DNA from: Bacteroidota bacterium
GTDB lineage: Bacteria; Bacteroidota; Bacteroidia; CAILMK01
NCBI GenBank assembly: GCA_013287095.1
Contig: JABDEJ010000046.1
Coordinates: 224-18,970 of the forward strand
Direction: 5' to 3'
DNA length: 18,747 nt
The position numbers and the translations under genes are program-made. The notes beneath the pieces are model-generated. The model did not search any database, was not told where the DNA came from, and was given only the letters and a program-made list of their open reading frames with translations. Positions 1 through 9,000 of the stretch are shown one piece after another (position 1 is the stretch's first letter; the number at the start of each line of letters is the position of its first letter).

Positions 1-41
1 GCACGGGGCCCCGGTTAATTATCCTGAGACCGTGAGCACTG
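1..41. repeat. Left arm of a perfect 41-bp inverted repeat
   Basis: Bases 1-41 are the exact reverse complement of 1471-1511. The match stops at base 42, and its left limit is hidden by the window edge, so the true repeat may be longer. The arm contains a GGGGCCCC palindrome. Both arms lie in the coding frame of the large minus-strand gene and are open in it. Confidence 0.95.
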
Positions 42-3000
42 TCGGTATTGGATGCAGAAACTATTGTATCATTTAAGGAATCAATGCCTTTGATAAGGTA
101 TTGATAAACAGTTTGGCAAATGATGGCCGTGTCTTTAAAAGCAAATACATTATTAGCCAACGTATCTATCAGGATGCCATCACGATAGAGCAGGTATTTG
201 CCTACCTTCCAACCCGCATAACTGTTCCATGACAAGTGGTTAAAGCTATTATCTGAGGAGGCTTTTAGATGTATGGTTTCATGGTAAATGGTAAATGGTC
301 CCGTGTTTCCACAACTATCCACGGGCTGAATTTTATAATAATAGGATTGGTCATAAGTATCCAGACCCGTATCAATTAAAGTCGTGCCAGGCCAATGATC
401 AAAGATCAATGACCAATAAAGCCCATCAATACTCCTGTAAATATTATATCCTTCTAAATTATTATCCAACGCCGCAATCCAATCAAGTTCAATCCTTCCA
501 TACGTGACATCCGTTCTTAAAACCGTAACATCCCTGATCTGCCCAGTGATCGGCGTTATCGTATCAAAACTCTTCACCGTAACAGAATCCGAAAATGATA
601 TTTCACCATTGGCAAGCATGGCCTGTACCTGGTAGGTATAGTCTTGGTTACAGGTAATATTTGAATCGCGCAAAGCAGAATCTAATCCCGCACGGCTCAC
701 CAGAAATTGCGGCCCCCCATCTTTTGATTTATACACTGAATAGGCTTTGACTGGGATGCCAAAATAGTTGGTCCATTTGAGCCCTTCACCCAGGTTCTGG
801 TTTTGTACGGTGAGCAATATCGTTTTGTGGATATTGGAGTTAATGCCCACATCACAAACATTATACGTAAGGATATAATACTTATAAGCATATTGTAATG
901 TGTTGATATTCTCCTGGATATAGCTTGTATCATTTAAATCGGTTACATCTTTTATGAGCGCGTATTTGCCATTCGCTGTATTCAGGGAATAGACATAATA
1001 GCCTCTTGCGTTGGTATCATTCAAGGCAGCCCGTTTCCATTGAATATATATCTCGCCATTGATTTCATCTGATTTGAGAACTGTAGCATAGATCAACTGT
1101 GCTGAATCAGCATCGGGAATGATGCGTGGAATGGCACTCAGACTATCCGAATAACTTACCATTCCAGCTTTTGAATAAACAGCTCCTATTTTATAGTAAT
1201 AGGTTTGCCCTTTGGTGACATTGGTGTCGATATCAATGGTTGCGTTGTTCGGCAATTCATTGATCATTTTGTAGTTAACTTTATCCGCTGAGCGAAGGAC
1301 CACCAAAGAATCGGGTGCAGAAGGGGGTGCGTTGAATACAGGCAGGGAAAGGCTTACCTGCGGCCTGCAGGCCAATGCTTTGGCAGTGAAAGGCTCAACG
1401 CAAACGGTATCCGATTCTGCGGCATTGAGACAGGAATCGAAAGTGATAATGGTATAACAAATCGGGTTAGCAGTGCTCACGGTCTCAGGATAATTAACCG
1501 GGGCCCCGTGCAAGTGCGTGAAATAATCTTTGCCCGTCCAGTTGCCATTTATATTCCTCTCGATCACATATTTATATACATCCGGCGAATCGGAAGTAAT
1601 AAAGCTGAGCTGGGTATTATAGGAATTCAATACGCTGAGAACAGTGATTTTAGCTGCATTGGGAGGAATGGTATCCAGCGCTTTATGGCCCGTGGTATCA
1701 GACCAGGAAAGCTCACCAGGGTTGTAGCCAACAGCTGAGATCCGGTAGTAAATAGCATAATTGCAGGGCGCTGGAAACTCCCTTGAAGCCGTATCATTTC
1801 CCGGCACGGAATCTATGGTTACAAAGCTCCCGCTTTGTAATCTTTCAATTTTGTAATCTTTAATTTTAAATCCATGATAAGGCGTCCAGTTTAGCTGGTG
1901 GGTGAGCTGGCCGACTTTTACTGTAAGGGTCATGGTTTGGCTGGTGGGTGACTGTACAAACTGGCTATTGCAGGAGTCATAGGTTACCAGGTAGTATTCA
2001 TAATCCGAATCTTTGGTGTCAAGGCCTGATTGTATGAAGCTGTCAACGCCTGGCGGAAAGTTTCCGCCTATTTTGGCGAAATTTTTACCATCCCTGGAAA
2101 AGAAAAGTTCGTTATAGGTAAGGTTTCTTTTATTGATAGTTATCCAATTGATCATCACCGAGCCATTGGCGGCTGAAGTGCTTATCTTACTGGCTACCAC
2201 CAACTGCAATGACGGCACGGGATACACTTTTACAATTTTTGTAATGGAATCTTTCACTGTACCATTGCTTGTTACCAATTTTACACTGAAAGTACCCGGA
2301 TACTTGTATTGATGGGTTGGGTTTTGCCGGGTAGAGGTATCTGAGCCTGTCGAAGATGTGTCACCAAAGTCCCATTTCCAGCTTATAGGTTTAATAAAAG
2401 TAGAATCGGTAAATGTGGTACTTAATCCCAGGCAAACACTGTCTGCCCCGAAATTGGCGACAAATGGAGGACAAACCATTGAATCCGCTATTCCATAGTT
2501 GGCTACACCATAAAAACTATCTGAAGTAAGGCTTAAATTTACAATTCCAATATTAGGATTAATACTATCAATATAAATGGGAAAATCTGAAACTTTTGGT
2601 ATAAGAGATTTTGTATTGCAGCCGCCCGTATTGGCATTTTTGTCGGCTTTCACAAGAAAATACTCATTGCCCCCATTATAATAAGAAGAATCCAAAGTAT
2701 TGGTGGTGCCAAGCAATGCAAACCCGCCGGAAGGCAAGCGTGTGAACGAATGCGATGGGTTGTTATAATACCCATCACCATAAACATTATCATATATTTT
2801 TGAAAAGATAACCTTACCCGAAGTATCTATCTGCATGATGCCGATACCGTTGTCTATATTCTTGAGCGGAATACTGATATTTTTACCTGTACTGTCATAA
2901 AAAGCATATCCAAAGATGCCACTATACCACAAGCCAAAAGGGAATGGCACCGGATTGTACCTCAATCCAAAATCATATTGCTTTGACCATAAAAGGACTC

Positions 3001-3961
3001 CCGTACTATCCAGCTTTTGAATGTTACCGTAATAAGCATATGGTGAGTGATTATCAAAAACTGAACTAAGGACATATATACTTTTATCAGGCAATTCAAT
3101 GACCGCATTCATGAAAGTGGTGGATGTGCCAGTCAAACTGTTAAACCCCGTCTTGATCCATTTTGGATTTCCGTTGTTATCAGTTTTAATAATTGCATCA
3201 GAAGCCCATCCGCTTAAAATAATTCCGCCGTCTCTTGAAACAGCGATATGTTCAATGTTGGTATTGAAGCCACCGTTCCCATATCCTTTGGCCCAGATTA
3301 CAGATCCTGTTGTATCCGTTTTAATGACCATGGGCAAACTGTATGAAACAGCGCCAGGTGATGTAACCCTGCCAACCAATAAATAGCCTCCTTTGGGATC
3401 ATTTACCACCATTGTCACAGAGGTTCTTGAATAAGAAGAGGGGGAACTGGAAGTCCCATGGTAAACATTTGACCATAAGACATTCCCATTCAGATCAATT
3501 TTAAAGAGGTATCCCGGGCCGAAGCCGCTTCCCGGATATTCCAGGGTGCTGGTACCTACAACCACATTTCCATCAGGTGCCAGCGCCAAATCTACGTATT
3601 GGTTGGACGCGGATCCAAAGCCAATACTGTCAGTCGTCGGGGGGCACTCATACATTTTTGACCATATTACTTTTCCAAGACTATCAACCCCGAGGAGATG
3701 AATAGAAAAAGTACGGGTTTGTCTGCTTGAACTTAAAAATTCAGCAATTCCGGAAATAATAAAACCACCATTGGGCAAACTGACGATTCCGGAGCTGAAT
3801 ATATTGCTATCGGAACTGAACGTATTGCCCCTGTAGTTGAACGTATTGCCCCCGGAGTTACGATATATTTTCTGGAATGTCGCTATTTTCTGCCCATTGG
3901 CAACAATGCCCGCAAGGCAGAAAATAAAAACAAAAAGAAAGCGCGTAAACCTTTTAGACAT
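1..3961 (-). CDS. Large secreted surface protein with propeller-like, PKD and fibronectin-type modules, 3' end missing
   Basis: I translated the minus strand from an ATG at 3961; 1320 codons are open to the left edge, so the C-terminus is missing. Residues 1-23 form a signal peptide (basic MSKRFTR start, hydrophobic core, ending near ANGQ). Residues about 25-480 are repeats of the type 'D..G.V.W.K.YG' followed by 'GG....G', as in Bacteroidota propeller-like proteins. A PKD domain lies near 495-580 and contains WDFGD. From about 590 onward there are fibronectin-III-like units with recurring Y.Y.I.A.DSC patterns. By family, such proteins usually end in a T9SS type B (CHU_C) sorting domain, which here would lie off the window. 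I infer an exported or cell-surface adhesin-like role. The last 14 codons read through a 41-bp inverted repeat, so that end may be chimeric. A 7-residue GNTF repeat follows the signal peptide. Confidence 0.85.
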   Translation of the reverse strand, partial: MSKRFTRFLFVFIFCLAGIVANGQKIATFQKIYRNSGGNTFNYRGNTFSSDSNIFSSGIVSLPNGGFIISGIAEFLSSSRQTRTFSIHLLGVDSLGKVIWSKMYECPPTTDSIGFGSASNQYVDLALAPDGNVVVGTSTLEYPGSGFGPGYLFKIDLNGNVLWSNVYHGTSSSPSSYSRTSVTMVVNDPKGGYLLVGRVTSPGAVSYSLPMVIKTDTTGSVIWAKGYGNGGFNTNIEHIAVSRDGGIILSGWASDAIIKTDNNGNPKWIKTGFNSLTGTSTTFMNAVIELPDKSIYVLSSVFDNHSPYAYYGNIQKLDSTGVLLWSKQYDFGLRYNPVPFPFGLWYSGIFGYAFYDSTGKNISIPLKNIDNGIGIMQIDTSGKVIFSKIYDNVYGDGYYNNPSHSFTRLPSGGFALLGTTNTLDSSYYNGGNEYFLVKADKNANTGGCNTKSLIPKVSDFPIYIDSINPNIGIVNLSLTSDSFYGVANYGIADSMVCPPFVANFGADSVCLGLSTTFTDSTFIKPISWKWDFGDTSSTGSDTSTRQNPTHQYKYPGTFSVKLVTSNGTVKDSITKIVKVYPVPSLQLVVASKISTSAANGSVMINWITINKRNLTYNELFFSRDGKNFAKIGGNFPPGVDSFIQSGLDTKDSDYEYYLVTYDSCNSQFVQSPTSQTMTLTVKVGQLTHQLNWTPYHGFKIKDYKIERLQSGSFVTIDSVPGNDTASREFPAPCNYAIYYRISAVGYNPGELSWSDTTGHKALDTIPPNAAKITVLSVLNSYNTQLSFITSDSPDVYKYVIERNINGNWTGKDYFTHLHGAPVNYPETVSTANPICYTIITFDSCLNAAESDTVCVEPFTAKALACRPQVSLSLPVFNAPPSAPDSLVVLRSADKVNYKMINELPNNATIDIDTNVTKGQTYYYKIGAVYSKAGMVSYSDSLSAIPRIIPDADSAQLIYATVLKSDEINGEIYIQWKRAALNDTNARGYYVYSLNTANGKYALIKDVTDLNDTSYIQENINTLQYAYKYYILTYNVCDVGINSNIHKTILLTVQNQNLGEGLKWTNYFGIPVKAYSVYKSKDGGPQFLVSRAGLDSALRDSNITCNQDYTYQVQAMLANGEISFSDSVTVKSFDTITPITGQIRDVTVLRTDVTYGRIELDWIAALDNNLEGYNIYRSIDGLYWSLIFDHWPGTTLIDTGLDTYDQSYYYKIQPVDSCGNTGPFTIYHETIHLKASSDNSFNHLSWNSYAGWKVGKYLLYRDGILIDTLANNVFAFKDTAIICQTVYQYLIKGIDSLNDTIVSASNTDSAHGLRIINRGPV
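1471..1511. repeat. Right arm of a perfect 41-bp inverted repeat
   Basis: Reverse complement of bases 1-41 with no mismatch; the arms are separated by 1429 bp. Here the arm is embedded naturally in a fibronectin-like unit of the large minus-strand protein (local reading HGAPVNYPETVST), so this copy looks like the original one. Confidence 0.95.
3817..3852. repeat. Short tandem repeat, 21-bp period
   Basis: The 15-mer TGAACGTATTGCCCC occurs at 3817 and again at 3838. It encodes two GNTF-type heptads just after the signal peptide of the large minus-strand protein, in frame with a period of seven residues. Confidence 0.7.
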
Positions 3962-4079
3962 ATAATATTGAAATGGCAAAAAACAAATATGCGGAAAAAA
4001 GGTGAGAAAGAGAAATTGTTTAAACTATGATTTTCAGGATAAACAGATTTTAGGATGCCATAGTGGTTAGCTGGGCGTT

Positions 4080-4112
4080 AAAGTTGGCAACTTTTAAAAA
4101 GTTGACAACTTT
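4080..4112. repeat. 33-bp imperfect palindrome centred on the ctaA stop codon
   Basis: Two 16-bp arms (4080-4095 and 4097-4112) are inverted copies with one mismatch around a single central base at 4096. Each arm is itself nearly palindromic (AAAGTTG, one or two bases, then CAACTTT). The ctaA stop codon (4094-4096) sits at the centre, and the right arm encodes the last five residues, KLSTF. It could form a strong hairpin in the ctaA transcript. It resembles dispersed palindromes at gene ends in Bacteroidota, but copy number cannot be judged here. Confidence 0.8.
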
Positions 4113-5131
4113 CCAATTGTCGTACTCTCATGCAACAAAATCACTACGGAAGTAAACAGTACAAATCCTCCTATCTGGTGAAGTGCAGCCAGGGTAATGG
4201 GAGCAGCATAGAGTAAGGTGGAGACACCCAGGGTAAACTGTATGACCAGGGCTATGATAAAAAATGCAACGGCACTAGTGAGGGCAGGTACCGGATTTTT
4301 TCTATGGAGATAAACGAGGATAAAACCCAAAATCACCAAAATGGTGCCAATGTATCTGTGCACAATCTGAACGCCAACAGGATAGTCAAAAAAGCTTGCG
4401 AATACCGGGTGAAAAGTTGAAGGAATCCATTCATCTCCCATTTTAGGAAACGTATTATAAATTTTCCCGCCGCCGAGGCCTGCCATAAATGCCCCATAAA
4501 TAATCTGGATTACCACCAAAGATGCAATTGTGATTGTGAGTTTTCTAAATAGTGGTGTAATATGTCCCGGCGATGTTTCTTTATTTTGATGTATCAGGTC
4601 AAGAGCAACCCATAATGTATATCCATAAGTGATGAATGCCGTAATGAGGTGCAATGCGAGCCGGTAATGGCTTACACTTGGCCGGTTCACCAACCCGCTG
4701 GCCACCATATACCAACCGATAAAACCCTGGAGCGCACCGAGCAATAGGATGATTACAAGTTTCCTGATCAATGGCGGGTCCAGCATTTTCCGGAACAGGA
4801 AATATAAAAAGGGGATAATAAAAACCACACCAAGCAACCTGCCCACCAGCCTGTGAAAATATTCCCAGTAGAAAATGGATTTGAACTGTTCCACATCCAT
4901 TCCGGTATTTACTTTTTGGTACTGAGGTGATTGTTTGTATTTATCAAAGGCAATATTCCAGTCGGCCTGGTTTAAAGGTGGAACAGAACCCATAATAACA
5001 TCCCATTCGGTAATAGAAAGCCCCGACCCGGTAAGCCGGGTAATGCCACCCAGTATTACCATTAAAAAAATGATAAAGCAACCTGAAAGCAACCAGATGA
5101 TGATGGGTTTATTATTGCGATGTTTTTGCAT
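4094..5131 (-). CDS. ctaA: Heme A synthase, COX15/CtaA family
   Basis: This inner-membrane enzyme oxidises the methyl group of heme O to the formyl group of heme A for cytochrome c oxidase. The 345-residue protein has about eight hydrophobic segments, the usual family number. Visible hallmarks are GGITRLTGSGLSITEW (28-43), YWEYFHRLVGR (88-98), GWYMVASGLV (139-148), AGLGGGKIYNTFP (217-229) and four conserved-position histidines, H93, H161, H258 and H318, which in this family are heme ligands. The extracellular cysteine pair of Bacillus-type CtaA is absent, so this is the COX15-like subtype. The ATG at 5131 gives a normal short N-terminus before the first membrane segment. The gene appears monocistronic: the partner ctaB and the oxidase genes are not in the window. 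The last five codons and the stop lie within the 33-bp palindrome. Identification is firm. Confidence 0.96.
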   Translation of the reverse strand: MQKHRNNKPIIIWLLSGCFIIFLMVILGGITRLTGSGLSITEWDVIMGSVPPLNQADWNIAFDKYKQSPQYQKVNTGMDVEQFKSIFYWEYFHRLVGRLLGVVFIIPFLYFLFRKMLDPPLIRKLVIILLLGALQGFIGWYMVASGLVNRPSVSHYRLALHLITAFITYGYTLWVALDLIHQNKETSPGHITPLFRKLTITIASLVVIQIIYGAFMAGLGGGKIYNTFPKMGDEWIPSTFHPVFASFFDYPVGVQIVHRYIGTILVILGFILVYLHRKNPVPALTSAVAFFIIALVIQFTLGVSTLLYAAPITLAALHQIGGFVLFTSVVILLHESTTIGKLSTF

Positions 5132-5154
5132 GGATTGTTTTTCAGGTAATGCCG

Positions 5155-5162
5155 CAAAGTTG
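5155..5162 (-). promoter_or_regulatory. Possible -7 box for ctaA
   Basis: On the minus strand this reads CAACTTTG, one mismatch from the Bacteroidota -7 consensus TAnnTTTG, and it ends 23 nt upstream of the ctaA ATG. I see no -33 TTTG at the usual spacing, so this is weak. Confidence 0.25.
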
Positions 5163-5214
5163 GGGAGTTTTTGATTAAAGCTTGCCTTTCAAAACTTATT
5201 TTTATGACATCATT

Positions 5215-5294
5215 CCCCGGGTTGCACCCGGGGTTAGCCGTTGGTGAAACCGGCGGATAAAAGCAAGCACGAATCCCAACCCCGCAGTGGGTTG
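5215..5294. repeat. Pair of GC-rich palindromes in an intergenic spacer
   Basis: The spacer between ctaA and the next minus-strand gene (5132-5382) contains a perfect hairpin, CCCCGGGT (5215-5222), loop TGC, ACCCGGGG (5226-5233). About 45 bp further on there is a second hairpin, CAACCC (5277-5282) with GGGTTG (5289-5294). Their GC content contrasts with the AT-rich surroundings. They resemble short palindromic repeats dispersed between genes in Bacteroidota; they may also act as a terminator for the upstream minus-strand gene. The rest of the spacer shows no gene. Confidence 0.65.
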
Positions 5295-5382
5295 AACAGC
5301 ATAAACAATGATAGGCATAAAGTGATACCAGAAGATGTAAAATTGGTTCAAGTAATACTGAAACAGTCTGTTTGGGAAAAAC

Positions 5383-5892
5383 TTACCGAAAATCCGAATC
5401 CCTTAGAGCTTCAAGGATATCAACAGGTATGCCCTTTCTTCTTTCTCTGCCTACAAGAGTATAAATCAATTTTTGCCTGGTATAAATGCAACGTTGAACA
5501 ATAAAATAAACCGGAACAATAACAGTTCCGATGGCATAAACGCCAAGCCCGGCAGCGATAAAAGTTGCCGCAGCGCCCGCCATTTCACCAAGAGCTTCCA
5601 CAGCGCCTACCAAAACGAGCCCGCTTCCCAGAAAAGAAGATAAGAATGGGATCAATGCAAAATCAATACCGGCCATGCCTCTCTTTCTATAAAACATATT
5701 GATTATTGCCTTCGCAGTATCGTCTTTGCCATAGTAATACGTAAACTCAGTTTTTGATAAATGGTAATCCAGGTTTTCGATGAGAGTGGAATCCTTAGCA
5801 GATTGGATTTTTGCGGGGCTCTGCGCAAAACAGGATTTGTTTTGGGACAGAAAACATAAGCAAAAAACTGATAACACCAGGATTATTTTCAT
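5383..5892 (-). CDS. Small exported or membrane protein of unknown function
   Basis: I do not recognise this 169-residue protein. I start it at the ATG at 5892 because that places a clean signal peptide at the N-terminus (MKIILVLSVFCLCFL, ending near CFAQ at 24). An upstream in-frame ATG at 6027 would bury it behind 45 residues without family-like features. After a polar stretch (25-75, with SLIENLDYHL-type helix and a KTEFTYYYGKDDTA segment) come two hydrophobic segments at about 76-100 and 107-133, rich in Gly and Ala. A basic cytoplasmic-type tail of about 36 residues follows (RQKLIYTLVGRERRKGIP). Such small proteins are common near cell-envelope genes in Bacteroidota. It has its own spacer on both sides, so it is probably transcribed alone. 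Confidence that it is a gene is fairly high; its function is open. Confidence 0.75.
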   Translation of the reverse strand: MKIILVLSVFCLCFLSQNKSCFAQSPAKIQSAKDSTLIENLDYHLSKTEFTYYYGKDDTAKAIINMFYRKRGMAGIDFALIPFLSSFLGSGLVLVGAVEALGEMAGAAATFIAAGLGVYAIGTVIVPVYFIVQRCIYTRQKLIYTLVGRERRKGIPVDILEALRDSDFR

Positions 5893-6094
5893 GGCTTCAG
5901 AAATTGTTTGCGCAAGGTAAGTAAAAGTTAAGAGGCAACCAATTCGCAGCAGAATACGTTTACTTATATAACAAGTTGGTTTGCGAAATTTTGTAATTTG
6001 CAGGTTATTGGATATAATTTGCTTCAAATTATGAGCGTGATGGCTTGAATTTTGCTTGATTTATTGAGCCATGTCAAAAATATCTTAGTGTCAG

Positions 6095-9000
6095 ATGTCT
6101 TTTAAGCATTCTTATAAAACAAAGATTTCAATAGCGAAAGCTTTTTGGATATGTTTTGCAATGGTTTCTATTTCAGGTATTGCAAATGCAGGTACTAAAT
6201 TCATTCCGAATGGCGGTCAGTGGTCTTCAAACATCCTGTATGAGGCAGGTTTGCCAAGTGGTGCATTTTACCTTGAAAAAAATCAGATAACCTATTTTTT
6301 CTTCGATGAGGATGCGCTGCACCAGGTATGGCACAATTTTAAACAAAGCGCCCTGGTGCAGAACCAGGTCATCAGGGTTCAATTCGAAGGCAGCACAGGT
6401 CCAACGGCGGTTAATGCTACCGGGGTGTCGAGCAATGAGTATTATAATTATTTTATCGGCAAAGACAGGTCTAAATGGGTCGGGAAAATTCATGCCACCG
6501 ACCAGGTAACCATGCAAAACCTGTGGAATGGAATTGATCTTGTCATCCAGACCAGCGGGGATGGAATTAAGTATAGTTTTATCGTTCACCCGGGTGCCGA
6601 TCCCAGCCTGATAAAACTCCGTTATTTAGGTGCAGACAGTACGAGTGTTGATGAAAGTGATACACTCAGGATATGTTCTCATTTGAGAAACATGACAGAG
6701 CTTCCACCGGTTTCGTATCAGTACAGGAAAGGCTTATTCGACAAAACCGCCACTTATTCTGATGTTGAATCAAATTACAAACAATTAGAGCCCAATCTGA
6801 TTGGATTTGAGGCACATAATTATAGTAAACACGATACATTAACCATTGACCCGATTTTGATTTTTTCGACCTTCTCCGGCTCAAAGGCAGATAATTTTGG
6901 ATTTACAGGGACTTTCAACCCTGCCGGGAATGGCTTTTCGGGAGGTACGGTTTATGCACCCGGCTATCCAACAACCACAGGGGCTTTTGAAGTAAACTAC
7001 CAGGGTGGAGCTACCACTTATGACGGTATGGGTAACCTACAGGAATACGGCCGCGATGTAGGTATCCTGAAATATACCCCAGACGGTACCCAACTGGTTT
7101 GGTGTACATATCTTGGCGGAAAAAATAATGAGCAGCCCCATAGTATGATCGTAAACAGCAAAGACGAGCTCATCGTTTTTGGTACTACGGCGAGCGATGA
7201 TTTTCCAGTGACTCCGAATGCTTATGATACTACCTATCATGGCAATGGTGATATTTATATTGCGATCTTTTCAGAAGACGGCTCTAAACTGATTGCTTCA
7301 ACCTATGTGGGAGGCGGGGGACGAGACGGTTTCAACGGCAGCCAGCCTTATAGTGAGCCCACAGGTCCTCTATCTTACAATTATGGAGATGCCTACCGTG
7401 GCGAGGTGATCGTTGATAACGCAGACAACATACTTGTGGCTTCCTGTACCCAATCAAATGATCTCATTACAAAACAACCTTTTCAAAGCAATTTTGGAGG
7501 CGTTCAGGATGGCCTGGTCATGAAATTATCCGCTGATCTTTCAACATTGGACTGGATGAGTTTTTTGGGCGGTTCAGATCAGGACGCTGCTTATGGGATA
7601 CACCTTGACAGCAAGCAAAATATATTTGTTTGCGGTGGGACACAAAGCACCGATTTCCCTACAACAATTGGCACCATATCGCCAACCTATAATGGAGGTA
7701 TTGATGGTTTCCTAGTTAAAATAAGTCCCGATGGCAGTAAGATTTCTGCGGCCACTTATATGGGCACACCATCTTATGATCAAAATTACCTTGTGCAGGT
7801 AGATGAGAGCGACCAGGTTTATGTTACCGGACAATCACTTGGCCAATTTCCGGTTATTGGTAAGGTTTATAGCAATCCAAATAGCAAACAATATATTGCC
7901 CAGATAGATAACAACCTGGATAAAATTCTTAATTCCACCGTTTTTGGTGCCGGTACCAGTGATATCAACCTTTCTCCTTCTGCTTTCCTGGTTGATGTTT
8001 GTGGCAGGGTATATGTTTCCGGATGGGGAGGACAGGCAAATAACTGGTATAATCCTCCGACAGGAAATACGAATGGTCTTGCGCTTACATCAGATGCTTT
8101 TCAAAGGAATACCAATGGTTCCAATTTTTATCTGATGATATTGTCAAAAGATATGACCAACCTGGTTTATGCAACTTATTTTGGAGGCTTGAATTCTCAG
8201 AGTGAAGAACATGTTGATGGCGGTACAAGCCGGTTTGACCGAAATGGCATCGTATATCAATCGGTGTGTGGCGGATGCGGCGGCTATTCAGATTTCCCTA
8301 CTACTGTAGGGGCCTGGAGCCGAAAAAATAAGGGGGTAAGGGCTTTTGATAAATTTGAAGGGGGCTGTAATAATGCGATGTTCAAAATAGACCTTAATTC
8401 AGCAGATTTTCCGCCCAAGTTGGATGATACGGTTATTGTCACAAGTGTCGGCGATACCATTAATTATAGTTTTACCATAACAGACCCTCAGGGAGATTCT
8501 GTTTATGCCCATGCCAGCGGAACAATCCTTAATGCGGCTGAGGTAAATCCCCCGGCGGTTTTTGTGGCAGATTCAGGACTTGGCCAGATTAAAGCGCATT
8601 TTATGTGGCCGGCCAATTGTAACCAATATCTTGGCGATACAATTGTGGTTGCAGTTTCCGCGAGAAACAATAGTTGCCCCGTTCCGAGGACAGTGACACA
8701 CTACATAAAAATAGTTATAAAAAGACCTCCAATACCCCCGGTTCCTGAAATGTTTTGCATTGAGCATGTTGATAATAGTACCGTACGGATTCGCTGGACT
8801 GCGGTGCCACCAAGCAAAAACCTGGGAGGGGTACGGTTGGTAAAAGTATTCCCCAATGGCGTAGATAGTGTTGTATATTCGGGGAGCGGATTGTCACCTG
8901 AAGAATATGTTGATCCGGCGGTACCAAATAATATGTCAGTCAACTACGGTTACTTTTTATATTCTGTAAGCGCATGTGGCGTTGGCAATGATACGGGAAG

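Noticed and set aside
283..298. Short tandem repeat GGTAAATG x2 near the left end
   Set aside because: Two copies only, in frame within coding sequence; chance-level and without structure.
3099..3386. 95-residue plus-strand frame inside the large minus-strand gene
   Set aside because: Shadow of the continuous 1320-codon minus-strand frame, which carries domain signatures on that strand.
5241..5504. 87-residue plus-strand frame
   Set aside because: It begins inside the palindromic spacer and its 3' half is antisense to the small membrane-protein gene; composition and sequence show no protein-like features.
5893..6027. 45-residue N-terminal extension of the small membrane protein
   Set aside because: It would place the signal peptide internally, and the extension has no recognisable feature; the ATG at 5892 is preferred.
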